Origin: Candidatus Heimdallarchaeota archaeon
GTDB lineage: Archaea; Asgardarchaeota; Heimdallarchaeia; Heimdallarchaeales; Kariarchaeaceae
DNA length: 42,165 bases
Direction: 5' to 3'
NCBI GenBank assembly: GCA_015523565.1
Contig: WAKA01000080.1
Span: forward strand, 1-42,165
Positions 1-9,394 of this stretch are shown one piece after another (positions within the stretch are counted from its first letter, which is position 1; the number at the start of each line of letters is the position of its first letter). A program made the translations under genes and the position numbers. Below the pieces are notes generated by a model. That model did not search any database, had not been told where the DNA came from, and was given only the letters and a program-made list of their open reading frames with translations.

Positions 1-1991
1 TCAGGATATTGTGCACCCTCTAAATGCCTATAGAATGTCATTACACCTTCCTGATTGTCTTCAGGTATGAGGAAATCCCCTTGTACCATCACAGGATAAC
101 TTTTCCGGATGTGGATCAATGACTTGTAAAAATCCCTCATGGTAGTGTTCATATTATCCCACGGGAATGTTCCCCTAGTACCTGGATCACCCAAGCCTTC
201 CATTCCCACTTCATCACCATACCAAATCACAGGGGTTCCCGGATATGAGAATTGGAGGGTTGCTGCAACAAGAACCTTGTCCCCATTGCCATCAAGGACA
301 CTTTTCACCCGTGATCTGTCATGGTTTCCAAGATTTACCCACAATGAATAGAATGCCTCTTTTGGATAGTTCTCTTGTATTGCCCTCATCAATTCCATGT
401 AGGTTGTATCCAAATAGTTTCCACGCATCCAATCCAATGTGTTGAACCTGAATGGCATGTTCTGGGTGCCATCATTCTGATCACCCGTAAGCCATTGTGT
501 CGCTCGTTCCCAGATCTCACCAATTATGACCGCATCAGGGTTCGTAGCCTTGACCTTTTCCCTGATGGCCCTATTGACCAGCCTTGAATTCTGTCCGTCT
601 TGATACATGTTGTTGACATCGAGCCTGAAGCCGTCAACCCCATAGCTCATCCAATAGTCAAAGATATTGTTTGGACCAGTCACCAATTCCTCCAAGGCGG
701 GTGAATTTCCCTCGTATATGATGGTGGGGATGTGTTTCAATCCAAACCATGCATCATAGTCATGGTTGTAATCATAAAACTTGAACATGTTATAGTATGG
801 CGAAATGAAATGCTCATAGGCACCCCATGTGTCTGGGTAATAATCTGTGACATTGAAGCCAGATGCCCTGTCAAATATGTTTTGGTTTTCATATCTCTGG
901 AAATAAACCCCCTGTGCCGAAGCATGGTTGATGACTGTATCGTAGATGATTTTGATGCCATTGTTTTCCAATGTCTGCGAGAAATTGCTGAAGAATTGCA
1001 TGCTCAATGTCCTGTTGTTGATTGGTCTGCCATTTTCACGTCCCGCAAGGACACCATAATATGAGTCCAATACCCTATAGTCATCCACGGAATATCCATG
1101 ATTGTCTGGAGCCTCTGTAAAGGGGTTGAACCAAATGAAATCAATTCCAAGATCCTTAAGGTAGTCCAACTTGTCCATGACTCCTTGTAGATCTCCCCCA
1201 AAATAGTCATAGCCACCTTGTGGCTCTTCATTCCAGTTCTCGTGCTTGTAAGCGTAAATCCTCTGTTCATCTTCAGCATCCTTGATTCCATTTCCATTGG
1301 AATCCCATTCATACCAGACAACATCACCACTTGACCCGTTTCCAACAGGGTCATTTGAAGGGTCTCCATTATAGAACCTGTCAATAAAAATCTGATAGCC
1401 GACTGCTTTCTTGTGCCACTCTGGTGTCTCGAATGTGGGTTCATAGAAGACTATTGCATAATCCCCGTCTGATTGGTGGGTGTCTGTCATGTGCCCCACT
1501 CCACCCGTTTGATAAACCCTATTGTCTTCAAATTGTGATTTCACAATGTCATCATTGTAATAGTCTGTATCTGATCCGTCTGTTATGACGAATGCATAGT
1601 AAAAATCCGAAGGTTCAGTTGGACTGCTCAAAGTAACTTCCCAATAATCATAAGTATCATCGGAAGACGTGATAGCCATGTCTACATAGTTGTCTGTTCT
1701 TTGGACATTGTCCCAATATTTCAGTTGAACTTGCGTGACGTCATTTTTGTATGTTCTGATCCTTAAAGTCACATCGGTTCCAACAGGAACGGCACCAGTA
1801 CGTTGGGTTCCCCATCCTGGACTCCGATAAAATGGATCCCTTGAATCGTGGAAAACACCATCCCATTCGACATTATTGTCTTGGCTTGCATAATGCCTGA
1901 CAGGGACAAATCCTTCAGAAACAAATGAAATTGGGACTGCCAACAGCAATCCAGCCATGATCAAAAGTGTAAATGCCTTTTGCATATTCAT
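1..1991 (-). CDS. Secreted GH13 amylase / neopullulanase-like glycoside hydrolase (3' end cut by window)
   Basis: The reading frame is open from an ATG at 1991 to the left edge, so the C-terminus lies outside the window. The N-terminus MNMQKAFTLLIMAGLLLAVP is a signal peptide, with a second in-frame ATG at 1985. About 150 residues of beta-rich N-terminal domain precede the GH13 barrel, as in the cyclomaltodextrinase/neopullulanase branch. Catalytic motifs are visible: VDGFRLDVNN (nucleophile Asp), VIIGEIWE (acid/base Glu) and NLGNHDRSR (transition-state Asp). It should hydrolyse alpha-1,4 glucans outside the cell. Being partial, it has no stop codon here. It shares its presumed role with the second amylase at 17575-18957, but the domain layout differs, so the two are not recent duplicates. 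Exact substrate is unknown. Confidence 0.9.
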   Translation of the reverse strand, partial: MNMQKAFTLLIMAGLLLAVPISFVSEGFVPVRHYASQDNNVEWDGVFHDSRDPFYRSPGWGTQRTGAVPVGTDVTLRIRTYKNDVTQVQLKYWDNVQRTDNYVDMAITSSDDTYDYWEVTLSSPTEPSDFYYAFVITDGSDTDYYNDDIVKSQFEDNRVYQTGGVGHMTDTHQSDGDYAIVFYEPTFETPEWHKKAVGYQIFIDRFYNGDPSNDPVGNGSSGDVVWYEWDSNGNGIKDAEDEQRIYAYKHENWNEEPQGGYDYFGGDLQGVMDKLDYLKDLGIDFIWFNPFTEAPDNHGYSVDDYRVLDSYYGVLAGRENGRPINNRTLSMQFFSNFSQTLENNGIKIIYDTVINHASAQGVYFQRYENQNIFDRASGFNVTDYYPDTWGAYEHFISPYYNMFKFYDYNHDYDAWFGLKHIPTIIYEGNSPALEELVTGPNNIFDYWMSYGVDGFRLDVNNMYQDGQNSRLVNRAIREKVKATNPDAVIIGEIWERATQWLTGDQNDGTQNMPFRFNTLDWMRGNYLDTTYMELMRAIQENYPKEAFYSLWVNLGNHDRSRVKSVLDGNGDKVLVAATLQFSYPGTPVIWYGDEVGMEGLGDPGTRGTFPWDNMNTTMRDFYKSLIHIRKSYPVMVQGDFLIPEDNQEGVMTFYRHLEGAQYP

Positions 1992-2061
1992 GAAGCTCAA
2001 TTCGTGAAGAAACTAACCAAATTAAACTGTATGTGCAAAAAATTGGAATATTTCCCTTTCC

Positions 2062-3012
2062 CTAATGTTTTTTCCGATTCTTAACCAAGATTTTTGTTCT
2101 TTTCAAAATAATTCCCATGGCAAATATTGTTGCACTAACTGAAAAGTAGGAATCATCTGCTGTTGAAGATAGTGAAGACAGGACTGTCTTACTTTGTGTT
2201 TTCTTTGTGGCTGTTGTAAATGTTATTTCGCCAATATCCATTGATGTTGCATTTGCCTTTACAATTGAGCTGTACCACACATCGACAACCAACTGAACTG
2301 ATGAGGATATCCTGGCAATCATGATGTCTTTTGTCAGGTTATAGAATGTTGCCCAGTAATCCTCGGATGTCTTTGCAATATTATCTGCCTCCAAAATTTT
2401 TGGCACTAGTTCCAACCCTGTCCTGATTGCTTCCTTTGTTGCATTGTATGTGCTATCAATATATTTTGGTTGACTGGTATTGACGTTTGCAAGTATTTCA
2501 TCCCAATATTTGTTGGGAAGTACAGTTTCAAATCTGGAATGGATCCCGTCGTTTCCTGTTTTCTGTCCATCGAAGTTGGACGTTGCATGAAATGGCTGGT
2601 TTGCATCCGCCAAATAATGTGAAAGTGCCCCAAAATAAAAGACAATGTCATTTCCATTTCTTTCTCTTATGGCTGTGGTCAATAGTTTTGAGAAATTGTC
2701 TGCGGCCCATGAAACCACTCCAAGACTATAGTCATTGGAAGACGATGATACATTGAGATCTTGATGCAGGATATCGGAATCATCATAATGTCGTGGACCC
2801 TCGGTTGGATCACTGTCTTTAATCTCATCTGGATATACTGAGGCATCTTTTATTTCTGCAAGATTCTGTTTGAGAAAATCCTTCCAATCATTTGGCATTA
2901 TTTCAATGGCTCTTGAGGCAACTTCCTCATGAACTGAGTAGCTCCATGCTTGTGATTGCGGGAAATTCACGGTTAATATTGTTATTGCAAATATTACGAC
3001 CATGGCTCGCAT
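2062..3012 (-). CDS. Secreted zinc-dependent phospholipase C / S1-P1 nuclease superfamily protein
   Basis: I start at the ATG at 3012 because it follows a good Shine-Dalgarno stretch (GGAGAAAAGG), although the frame stays open to 3090. Numbered from this Met, a signal peptide of about 22 residues ends in QSQA, leaving Trp23 as the mature N-terminus, the residue whose amino group binds zinc in this superfamily. Candidate zinc ligands are W23, H28, D62, H75, H132, D136, H142, H158 and E162. The SHYLADANQPFHA segment and the terminal Glu resemble bacterial phospholipase C; the short Trp-to-His spacing resembles P1 nuclease. The C-terminus has a hydrophobic segment and the basic tail ILVKNRKKH, suggesting a surface anchor. 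Lipid versus nucleic acid substrate cannot be decided. It ends with TAG and is divergent from the aminopeptidase at 3129. Confidence 0.82.
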   Translation of the reverse strand: MRAMVVIFAITILTVNFPQSQAWSYSVHEEVASRAIEIMPNDWKDFLKQNLAEIKDASVYPDEIKDSDPTEGPRHYDDSDILHQDLNVSSSSNDYSLGVVSWAADNFSKLLTTAIRERNGNDIVFYFGALSHYLADANQPFHATSNFDGQKTGNDGIHSRFETVLPNKYWDEILANVNTSQPKYIDSTYNATKEAIRTGLELVPKILEADNIAKTSEDYWATFYNLTKDIMIARISSSVQLVVDVWYSSIVKANATSMDIGEITFTTATKKTQSKTVLSSLSSTADDSYFSVSATIFAMGIILKRTKILVKNRKKH

Positions 3013-3107
3013 ACTTACCTTTTCTCCTTTCCTATGTAAAACACAATGGTATAGGTCAATCCATAATTCCCAGTTTGACAAAAAAAACATGAGTCCATCC
3101 GAAATGA

Positions 3108-3114
3108 TATATAT
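3108..3114 (+). promoter_or_regulatory. TATA-like box upstream of the M1 aminopeptidase
   Basis: TATATAT lies about 18-21 bases before the ATG at 3129 and about 24-27 before the second in-frame ATG at 3135. This suits an archaeal promoter with a leaderless or nearly leaderless transcript and slightly favours the second ATG. It sits in the 116-base gap between two divergent genes. Confidence 0.5.
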
Positions 3115-3128
3115 GCTTTTTTTACCGC

Positions 3129-5171
3129 ATGGTTATGATTAAGTCACGCATTGTGCTTTTTACACTCATAGGTCTTTTCTTGCTTTCCATTTATTCAAAT
3201 AATGAAGTTCTTTCAAATCCACCAACACATTCCGTTTGGATGATGAACCTGTCGCTGATTGATGATTCAGACAAATTCCTGAATTCCACAAACGTTGTGA
3301 AATCCCCATTGGCGAATATTTCTCGAAGTGATGTTGCAAATTACAGTGCATCTATAGAATTTGATCCTATGACTTCAAACTATAATGTCTCAATGCAACT
3401 TGCCTTCCGTAATCCCACTTCCTCCAATTTGGTAATGCTTCCATTGAACCATTGGTTACTTTCCTTTACAGATGCGTTTCTCTCATCTGATGAAGAAAAC
3501 GATCTTGGGAATTACCCCTCTGGCTTTGACAACATTACCTTGATCTATCACAATATTTCAGTCAATGACATTCCTGTAAATTATTCTATTGTTGAATCGC
3601 ATCTTGAATTGGACTTGGAAAACGCAAGTGTTAGCATTCCTTCTGGAGGCGTTGGTTATGTCTCCATGGATTTCTCTGCCGATGTGCCGAAATCTGCCAG
3701 ACGTTATGCCAAACTTACAGATGGTGGATACACCATTTATGCAATGCCCGATATCCTCCCCCTTCTTCCTGTCTACGAGAACGGTGTTTGGAGAGCAGAT
3801 CCTTTTGATTTTAGGGGTGAACCATTTTATTCAGAAAGTGCTTTCTTCAATGTAAGTGTCACGACCCCCTCAGATTTTGTAATAGGTGCGACGGGACGTT
3901 TGGTCTCAGATCAAACAAGTAATGGGACTCGCACTCGTCTGTATGAGGCTTTCCCTGTCAGGGATTGGGCTCTTGTCGGTTCCTATAACTATTCTGTAGC
4001 GGAACAGGTTGTGAAACTTCCTAGCGGGAGAAACGTGAGTGTCCAGTCATTTTACCTAGACAGTGCGTTTGGTGCTGAACAACTGCGAGAGGGTGCAGAT
4101 TCCTTGAAATTTTATTCCAAAATGACTGGAGTTGAATATGCCTATTCTGATTACGTACTTGCACAAGTTTTCAATGTTTTCTACGGTGGAATGGAATATC
4201 CCCAACTTGTTCTTGATGCCTCCTCTTCTGATAATGTAGTTGCCCACGAGACAGCGCACCAATGGAATTGGGTGATGATTGGTGTTGACCAACCCCATGA
4301 GACATGGCTGGATGAGGGACTTACCTCTTATTGGACAGATGAATATAGGTTTGCAAAAGGACGGATCACACGTGATCAAATTGGGAATTACTACAACAAT
4401 ATCTATTTTGACCGTTACGTTGAATCTCCAGATATAATCAATGAAACAATCTATGAGGCACAGGATTTTATAATCATGAGCTATGTCAAAATGCCTGCTG
4501 TTCTTCATGATTTGGAGCATTTGATTGGTGAACCTTTATTCAAGGTTATTTTACAAAATTTTTACCGTGAGAATAGGTTCGGCATCGGAAAAAGCTATGA
4601 ATTGGTGGACACGTTTGCAAAAGCCTTGGGAAAGGACTGGGTTCGTGATTATTTTGACTATTTCCTCAACACCCCTGAGCTTCCCTATTACAAGAATACT
4701 GTTGACATACTGTCTGCCAATGCAACACACACCGTGATTGAGTTGAACATAACTGATTTTACGCCAAATATTCCCCAGCGAATCGATCTTGACCATACAG
4801 ACAACAATGTCCGTGTTGATGCCTCCATCATGTTTGACGGCAACAAGAGCCTAATCTGGGCAGTATCCTCTCCAAAAATCGAAAGCATTTACATAGACCC
4901 TCTCCGACAAAATCTGGCATCATATAATCATCGAATATACTACCTTTCTTCCCTTTATCCCACTACCACCGAAACCACTTCAGAGGTGCAAACAAATTCA
5001 ACTTCCCCTGTAACCTCTTCAAACACCACTACTGTTTCGTCAATCACGAACACCAATACCTCAACCCTTTCAGTTCCTGAAACATCCCCATCTTCCACCA
5101 AAAAAAGTTATTATCCTGTCATTGGACTGTTCGTATTGCCTTTATTCCTATTAAGGAAGAAAAAGTCCTGA
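3129..5171 (+). CDS. Secreted, membrane-anchored M1-family aminopeptidase
   Basis: A gluzincin zinc aminopeptidase. The zinc site is HETAHQW (residues 373-379) followed by WLDEG with Glu396, exactly 18 residues after the second His, the classical M1 spacing. FYGGMEYPQL (351-360) is the GAMEN-like substrate-binding loop. Residues 5-22 form a signal peptide. The long N-terminal beta domain carries many N-glycosylation sequons. The C-terminus has a Ser/Thr-rich linker (about 610-655) and then a hydrophobic segment ending LLRKKKS, so the enzyme is probably tethered outside the membrane. It would trim peptides for uptake. The start could be Met1 or Met3. The stop is TGA, followed by a T-rich stretch near 5185-5191 that could end transcription. 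Confidence 0.92.
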   Translation: MVMIKSRIVLFTLIGLFLLSIYSNNEVLSNPPTHSVWMMNLSLIDDSDKFLNSTNVVKSPLANISRSDVANYSASIEFDPMTSNYNVSMQLAFRNPTSSNLVMLPLNHWLLSFTDAFLSSDEENDLGNYPSGFDNITLIYHNISVNDIPVNYSIVESHLELDLENASVSIPSGGVGYVSMDFSADVPKSARRYAKLTDGGYTIYAMPDILPLLPVYENGVWRADPFDFRGEPFYSESAFFNVSVTTPSDFVIGATGRLVSDQTSNGTRTRLYEAFPVRDWALVGSYNYSVAEQVVKLPSGRNVSVQSFYLDSAFGAEQLREGADSLKFYSKMTGVEYAYSDYVLAQVFNVFYGGMEYPQLVLDASSSDNVVAHETAHQWNWVMIGVDQPHETWLDEGLTSYWTDEYRFAKGRITRDQIGNYYNNIYFDRYVESPDIINETIYEAQDFIIMSYVKMPAVLHDLEHLIGEPLFKVILQNFYRENRFGIGKSYELVDTFAKALGKDWVRDYFDYFLNTPELPYYKNTVDILSANATHTVIELNITDFTPNIPQRIDLDHTDNNVRVDASIMFDGNKSLIWAVSSPKIESIYIDPLRQNLASYNHRIYYLSSLYPTTTETTSEVQTNSTSPVTSSNTTTVSSITNTNTSTLSVPETSPSSTKKSYYPVIGLFVLPLFLLRKKKS

Positions 5172-5279
5172 TCCATTTTCATTATTTTTTCCTATACATT
5201 CAGAGATTTTTTACCCGCATCAATTTTCCCACATAATGATCGAAAAATATTTAGTCTGAGAATTCCAAAAGAATTCATA

Positions 5280-5840
5280 TTGAACCAAAATGCCATTGAA
5301 GCAGAGCCCAACATGGGGGATGTCATTTCTCAAGTTTTTGTAATTCATAAAAGTGGTGTTGTTGTTCTTTCTCGTATTTATCAAGAAAGTTGTCTCTCAT
5401 CAGACCCACAGTTGATTGGCGGAATTCTATCTGCCTTGATAACCTTGATCCAATATGATACGGGAAATGGGAAGTATTGTGTTTGGGAGGCAGATGGTAA
5501 GCACAGGCTAAGGGATATCGGCATGAGCTGTTCACGTTGGTTCATCGTTTCACACATGGATTTCACTTTGGCTGTTTTGGTGCCCCATTCTTCCCCCTTA
5601 GTGAAATTAGAGCGTTATGATGCAATCCAAAAATTAAATGAGGCAATCTTAAATTCATTCGCAATCTTCTTCGAATTCGACGATTCTTTTGTGGATGGAG
5701 AGATTCAAGGGATAAAGGATTACTCTATTGAATTTGGGAATATGCTGGACAGTTTGATTTTTGAAAACCTCTATGATAACTTGGGGATAGAAATAAAATT
5801 CGAAAAGGGAGAGTTTTTTGATCTGGACAATTTAATATAA
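5280..5840 (+). CDS. Stand-alone longin/roadblock-like domain protein (186 aa)
   Basis: A small soluble protein with no signal peptide or membrane segment. Residues 13-115 alternate strand, helix, strand in the longin/roadblock manner: VFVIHKSGVVVLSRIYQ, a helix starting at DPQLIGGILSALITLI, then a strand pair and a final helix. The LIGGILSAL pattern recurs as LISGMLSAL in the protein at 15392 and as PLLLGTFMIAL and PILLGNFVTAL in the proteins at 5832 and 9395. Such domains often scaffold or regulate small GTPases; that role here is inferred. The TTG at 5280 lies about 30 bases after an AT-rich TATA-like tract (5243-5251), fitting a leaderless start; Met12 (5313) is the alternative. Its 3' end overlaps the convergent gene at 5832 by 9 bases. 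Confidence 0.75.
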   Translation: MNQNAIEAEPNMGDVISQVFVIHKSGVVVLSRIYQESCLSSDPQLIGGILSALITLIQYDTGNGKYCVWEADGKHRLRDIGMSCSRWFIVSHMDFTLAVLVPHSSPLVKLERYDAIQKLNEAILNSFAIFFEFDDSFVDGEIQGIKDYSIEFGNMLDSLIFENLYDNLGIEIKFEKGEFFDLDNLI

Positions 5841-8339
5841 TGAATAAAACAGTTTTATAATCTCCTTTTCCGCAACAAGTTTTCCATTGCTTATCCCTTT
5901 TTCAATATGGATCTGTATTCTCCTGATCAACGATCTGAAAGTCAGTTGACTTATCTTCTTTCTTGGTGTCTCAAAAAGGATAACTCGAAAATTGCCCAGT
6001 GATTTGCTGAACAACACGGCGTCCCTGAAAAATGCGGCATTGATCTCCTCATGTGTTTCCTTGATTTCTTTCACAATATCTTCGATGCTTCGCAAGAAAT
6101 GATTTACCAACATTGTAATTATCTCAGTATCCTTTATGTTTTTTCCAACCTTGAAAATAATGTCTCGATTGTAATAGATCAAAAGATTGACTGTTTCTTC
6201 TTTTGTGCCTGTATTTATGAGGGTCGGTGTGTATATCAACAAATCCTCCGAACTTTTTTTAATGAAGCTATGGATCTTTTCCAGCAAGTCCGAAGAGATC
6301 AATGAGTGTCTTTCCTTTATGAAAAAATTAAGGATTTGAATTAATTCATAGTCATACCCATTTGCAAGATGCCAAATAACAAGATCTCGGCATCCATTCA
6401 GATAAGAATCACCTTTTTCGATGTTCCCCAAACGGTAATGAACCAATGCATAAAGGAATAGAATATACGTTTGCAAGAGGAGTTGTTTATACCGAACCGA
6501 TAGGTTATGGAGAATTTTAAATGCAAAATCTATTTTCTTTTGAATTACCTTGAAATCCCCAGTCCCCTTTTCTTCCATCTCCTTTAATGACAGTCTAATG
6601 ATATTGAAAAAGTAATTGATTATTGAGGGAACCTCATTTGCCATTGCCTGTTTCAATGTTTCATTTGCATCAAAATCCATAACTGAATTAAAAAACATGA
6701 ACAGGTTATGGTAGTGCGTTTTTTGCTTCTCCATGAATCCTTGCGAAAAATGGTTATTTTGTGCTGACCCAAAAAATGCATGTCGATATTTCTTTTTTTC
6801 TATTTTGTTTGCTATCCAAATAAGATGGACAATGTTCTCCTCAATATTGTCTACTGCATAGAAGACACCTTTTCCTTTTCTTGGTTTTCCCCTTCTGATC
6901 TGTAAATGCAGGGACAATGGATTTACATCTTCCATCATTTGGAGAAACCATTCCGTATCTTTGTCTTTCCTTGAGTACAAGACAAGATTAATGCGTGAAT
7001 AGTCTGCAGGTTCTATTTCATAGGGGGATGTACATATCTTGGTTCTATCACTTATATAGGGAAGTTCCTCTAATTTTTCAAAACAATCCCTGAATTTTGA
7101 TTTTTCTGGAAGTATCAATATTATGTCGGGTTGTATTGCCGTTTCAATTTCTTTTGTTATTTTTCTTTTTTTCTTTGGTTTTTTCCTTTGTTTCCCCGTT
7201 TCCAGATTTTCCCTTATCCCGAAAAATCGATATGCCAATCCATCCAAGATACTTTGTTCTTCAAAATCAATTGATGTGGTTGCATTACCCTCTTCACTCA
7301 GCCATTTAATGGCTTCTTTGGCGAACCCGATCAATCTAATCTCCATTATTTTCGAAGGATGACTTGAAAGTAATGTGAAAACGTAATTGTTTATGTAATA
7401 CACTAATATCCTTCCTGAACTGAACCATACGTCTTCCAATCTTTCATTTTTTTGGTAGATCTCTTTAATTAGGTCGGACAATGCAATCATAAAGGTTCCC
7501 AGCAACAGTGGCGCAGTAGTTTCATTTTTATCTAGACCATATATGTTGACTGTTTTGTGAGAAATGGAAATGGAATCCAATGGGTTATTTGGGGGTTCAA
7601 TTCTATATGGATTGAAGATTAAAAGCTCCATCCAATTTGTTTGCAAGAACTTTCGAAACTGTTCTTGAAATGTTATGGAATAGATTTCTCCCTTTTCAAT
7701 AAGTTTTGTTATCTCAATTGCTCTTTCCAAAAAATTAGTTGCTCCCTCTGTGGCATTCAGGGTCTCTTGTAAATAAAGAAGGTTTTTTCCATGATCCAGC
7801 AATCGCTTTGATTTGCCATCCTGTTTTTTGACTTTATGACCCCATCCTTCCAATATTGCCAAAAACCCAGCCATGGTCAATTGTGCATTCAATTCCAGAT
7901 GTGCCCGCAATTCATGTACATTTACAATAAAAATGTCAATGAATGACGGCTCATTAAAAATAACTTCAACTAATAGCCTCGCCAATGCCATCCTTCCTTC
8001 AATCAACCAAAAAATTTCCTCATTGTCTGCTGGATCTGGATTTTCAATGGTGAATACGTGAATTGCCTCGTGTGTGATGAACTCAAATGCATGTATAAAT
8101 TGTTTTTCGGAATCTGTTTTTTCCTTGGTCTTCTCATTGTATTGCCCAATAATAACTTTTGAAGGAAACCTTTGTTTTAAATAATTTATAAAGCCTTGAT
8201 CGTTCCAAGGATTTATGGTTATGTCATTGGGGATTATCAGCTTTATATCCGCATAGTTTTGCAAATAAAATAATGCGGTAAATGGATTAATTACTGAATT
8301 AGGTTCCGTTCCAACCCTTAAAATCACAAGGCTCCACAA
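5832..8339 (-). CDS. 835-aa multidomain protein: HEAIH metalloprotease-like domain plus longin-like modules
   Basis: I do not recognise this as a named protein. Residues 1-180 contain THEAIH (89-94) and then FWLIEGRMALA with Glu114, a HExxH...E arrangement like peptidase MA/gluzincin domains but with 19 residues between His94 and Glu114 instead of 18. Residues about 250-370 look longin-like (PLLLGTFMIAL, then strands and a helix). Residues about 390-525 form an alpha/beta region (DIILILPE, INLVLYSR, GVFYAVDN). Residues 525-720 are helical, and 725-835 look longin-like again. The C-terminal half matches the layout of the 437-aa protein at 9395, so the two are paralogous. No signal peptide is seen, so a cytoplasmic or membrane-surface role is likely. 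The TTG at 8339 lies about 20-25 bases after TATA-like sequence near 8354-8370; GTG at 8327 is an alternative. Confidence 0.8.
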   Translation of the reverse strand: MWSLVILRVGTEPNSVINPFTALFYLQNYADIKLIIPNDITINPWNDQGFINYLKQRFPSKVIIGQYNEKTKEKTDSEKQFIHAFEFITHEAIHVFTIENPDPADNEEIFWLIEGRMALARLLVEVIFNEPSFIDIFIVNVHELRAHLELNAQLTMAGFLAILEGWGHKVKKQDGKSKRLLDHGKNLLYLQETLNATEGATNFLERAIEITKLIEKGEIYSITFQEQFRKFLQTNWMELLIFNPYRIEPPNNPLDSISISHKTVNIYGLDKNETTAPLLLGTFMIALSDLIKEIYQKNERLEDVWFSSGRILVYYINNYVFTLLSSHPSKIMEIRLIGFAKEAIKWLSEEGNATTSIDFEEQSILDGLAYRFFGIRENLETGKQRKKPKKKRKITKEIETAIQPDIILILPEKSKFRDCFEKLEELPYISDRTKICTSPYEIEPADYSRINLVLYSRKDKDTEWFLQMMEDVNPLSLHLQIRRGKPRKGKGVFYAVDNIEENIVHLIWIANKIEKKKYRHAFFGSAQNNHFSQGFMEKQKTHYHNLFMFFNSVMDFDANETLKQAMANEVPSIINYFFNIIRLSLKEMEEKGTGDFKVIQKKIDFAFKILHNLSVRYKQLLLQTYILFLYALVHYRLGNIEKGDSYLNGCRDLVIWHLANGYDYELIQILNFFIKERHSLISSDLLEKIHSFIKKSSEDLLIYTPTLINTGTKEETVNLLIYYNRDIIFKVGKNIKDTEIITMLVNHFLRSIEDIVKEIKETHEEINAAFFRDAVLFSKSLGNFRVILFETPRKKISQLTFRSLIRRIQIHIEKGISNGKLVAEKEIIKLFYSLY

Positions 8340-8560
8340 TAAGATATCGTAATCTTATAAATAAATATAATCAACCAATTAAAATCAACCATTCGAGATA
8401 TTTCCCATGAAGCCAGTGCACCCCATAAATCCTTTGAAAATTTGTTAAACGCAATCTCAACCTTTGTTTCTTTTGGAAATTCCCAATAAAACAGAGTGCT
8501 ATGGAATGTTTATTGATTTAACTGTTTCTTGCAATTTTGACCCCATGATTCAATGGAGGG

Positions 8561-9346
8561 TCATTTATTCTCTTTTTTTTTCACCAATTTTTCTAGTGTT
8601 TCAATATATGTGGTAATCATATGTGAATCAAGAGAGACACTTTCCAAAAATTCAATGACGGATTCGATTGTAGCCTCTAATTTTTCAAACCAATTGGGGT
8701 TCATGATTATTTTTTCGTTGTTATCTATTAGGACGTAGTTTTTGACATGACGATACCCAAAACTTTTCGGTGGGACTTTTCCGACTGGATCGACATCGTT
8801 TAATATGACATGGCTGTTGTCTATGGTTTTATTGAATTTCTTTGCAAATTGCTTATTGCCTGTTCTTGGCATTCCAAATGCGGTGAAATAAGTGGGAAGA
8901 TGATATTTCCTTTTGATTTCCATAGCCGCAATCGCTCCAATTCCTGCGCCCATGGAATATCCGATCACATCCATCTCTTTTACCGAATTCTTTGCGGCCA
9001 TAAGTTCCTCTATTTTCCTGAACAAGAGTCCCCTTATATCAAGAAACCCTTCCAAAAAACCTGTGTGTACCTTTGGCTTGCAAATGGGTCGTCTTGTTTT
9101 TGGGTATGGGGTTAAAATGATGTTCAGGTCCGTTAACAAATCCTTTTCCGAATTTGTTCCTCTAAATACCACCACAATGGAATCAATCCCTTCAGCAATA
9201 TACCCTTGGATGTCATTCTTGTCAAAAAAGTAAAACAATTCAAATCCAAGTGGTCTGATACCCTCTCCAATTTTCTTTTCATCCTTAAATGCAAGGTATG
9301 CCATTGTTGCATAGTCCCTTGCTTTTTGTACCGAAAAGTCTTTCAT
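8561..9346 (-). CDS. Intracellular class 3 lipase-like serine hydrolase
   Basis: An alpha/beta hydrolase of the fungal-lipase-like (class 3) family. Conserved landmarks in order are VVVFRGTN (58-65), VHTGFLEGF (93-101), the nucleophile elbow GYSMGAG with Ser131, the acid Asp186 in NDVDPVGKVPP, and His200 in GYRH. It has no signal peptide or membrane segment, so it probably acts on lipid esters inside the cell. A GAGGGAA stretch upstream of the ATG at 9346 may serve as ribosome binding site. It sits between two paralogous longin-like genes (5832 and 9395) on the same strand. The gap to 9395 is about 50 bases and the gap to 8339 about 220 bases, the latter with its own promoter-like sequence. 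A link between lipid hydrolysis and the longin-like proteins is only suggested by position. Confidence 0.85.
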   Translation of the reverse strand: MKDFSVQKARDYATMAYLAFKDEKKIGEGIRPLGFELFYFFDKNDIQGYIAEGIDSIVVVFRGTNSEKDLLTDLNIILTPYPKTRRPICKPKVHTGFLEGFLDIRGLLFRKIEELMAAKNSVKEMDVIGYSMGAGIGAIAAMEIKRKYHLPTYFTAFGMPRTGNKQFAKKFNKTIDNSHVILNDVDPVGKVPPKSFGYRHVKNYVLIDNNEKIIMNPNWFEKLEATIESVIEFLESVSLDSHMITTYIETLEKLVKKKENK

Positions 9347-9394
9347 TCTAGTTAAATTCCCTCTTTTCCCAATTTAAAGATTTCAGATTCACGA

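Noticed and set aside
1004..1444. 146-codon minus-strand frame inside the first amylase
   Set aside because: It is out of frame with the continuous GH13 reading frame from 1991 to the window edge, which carries the catalytic motifs.
5249..5258. ATTTAGTCTG near the 5280 gene, shared with 27221-27230
   Set aside because: A single copy lies within a TATA-like tract and could be coincidence; another GACTAAA lies at 33108 alone. Only the cluster at 27190-27376 is reported.
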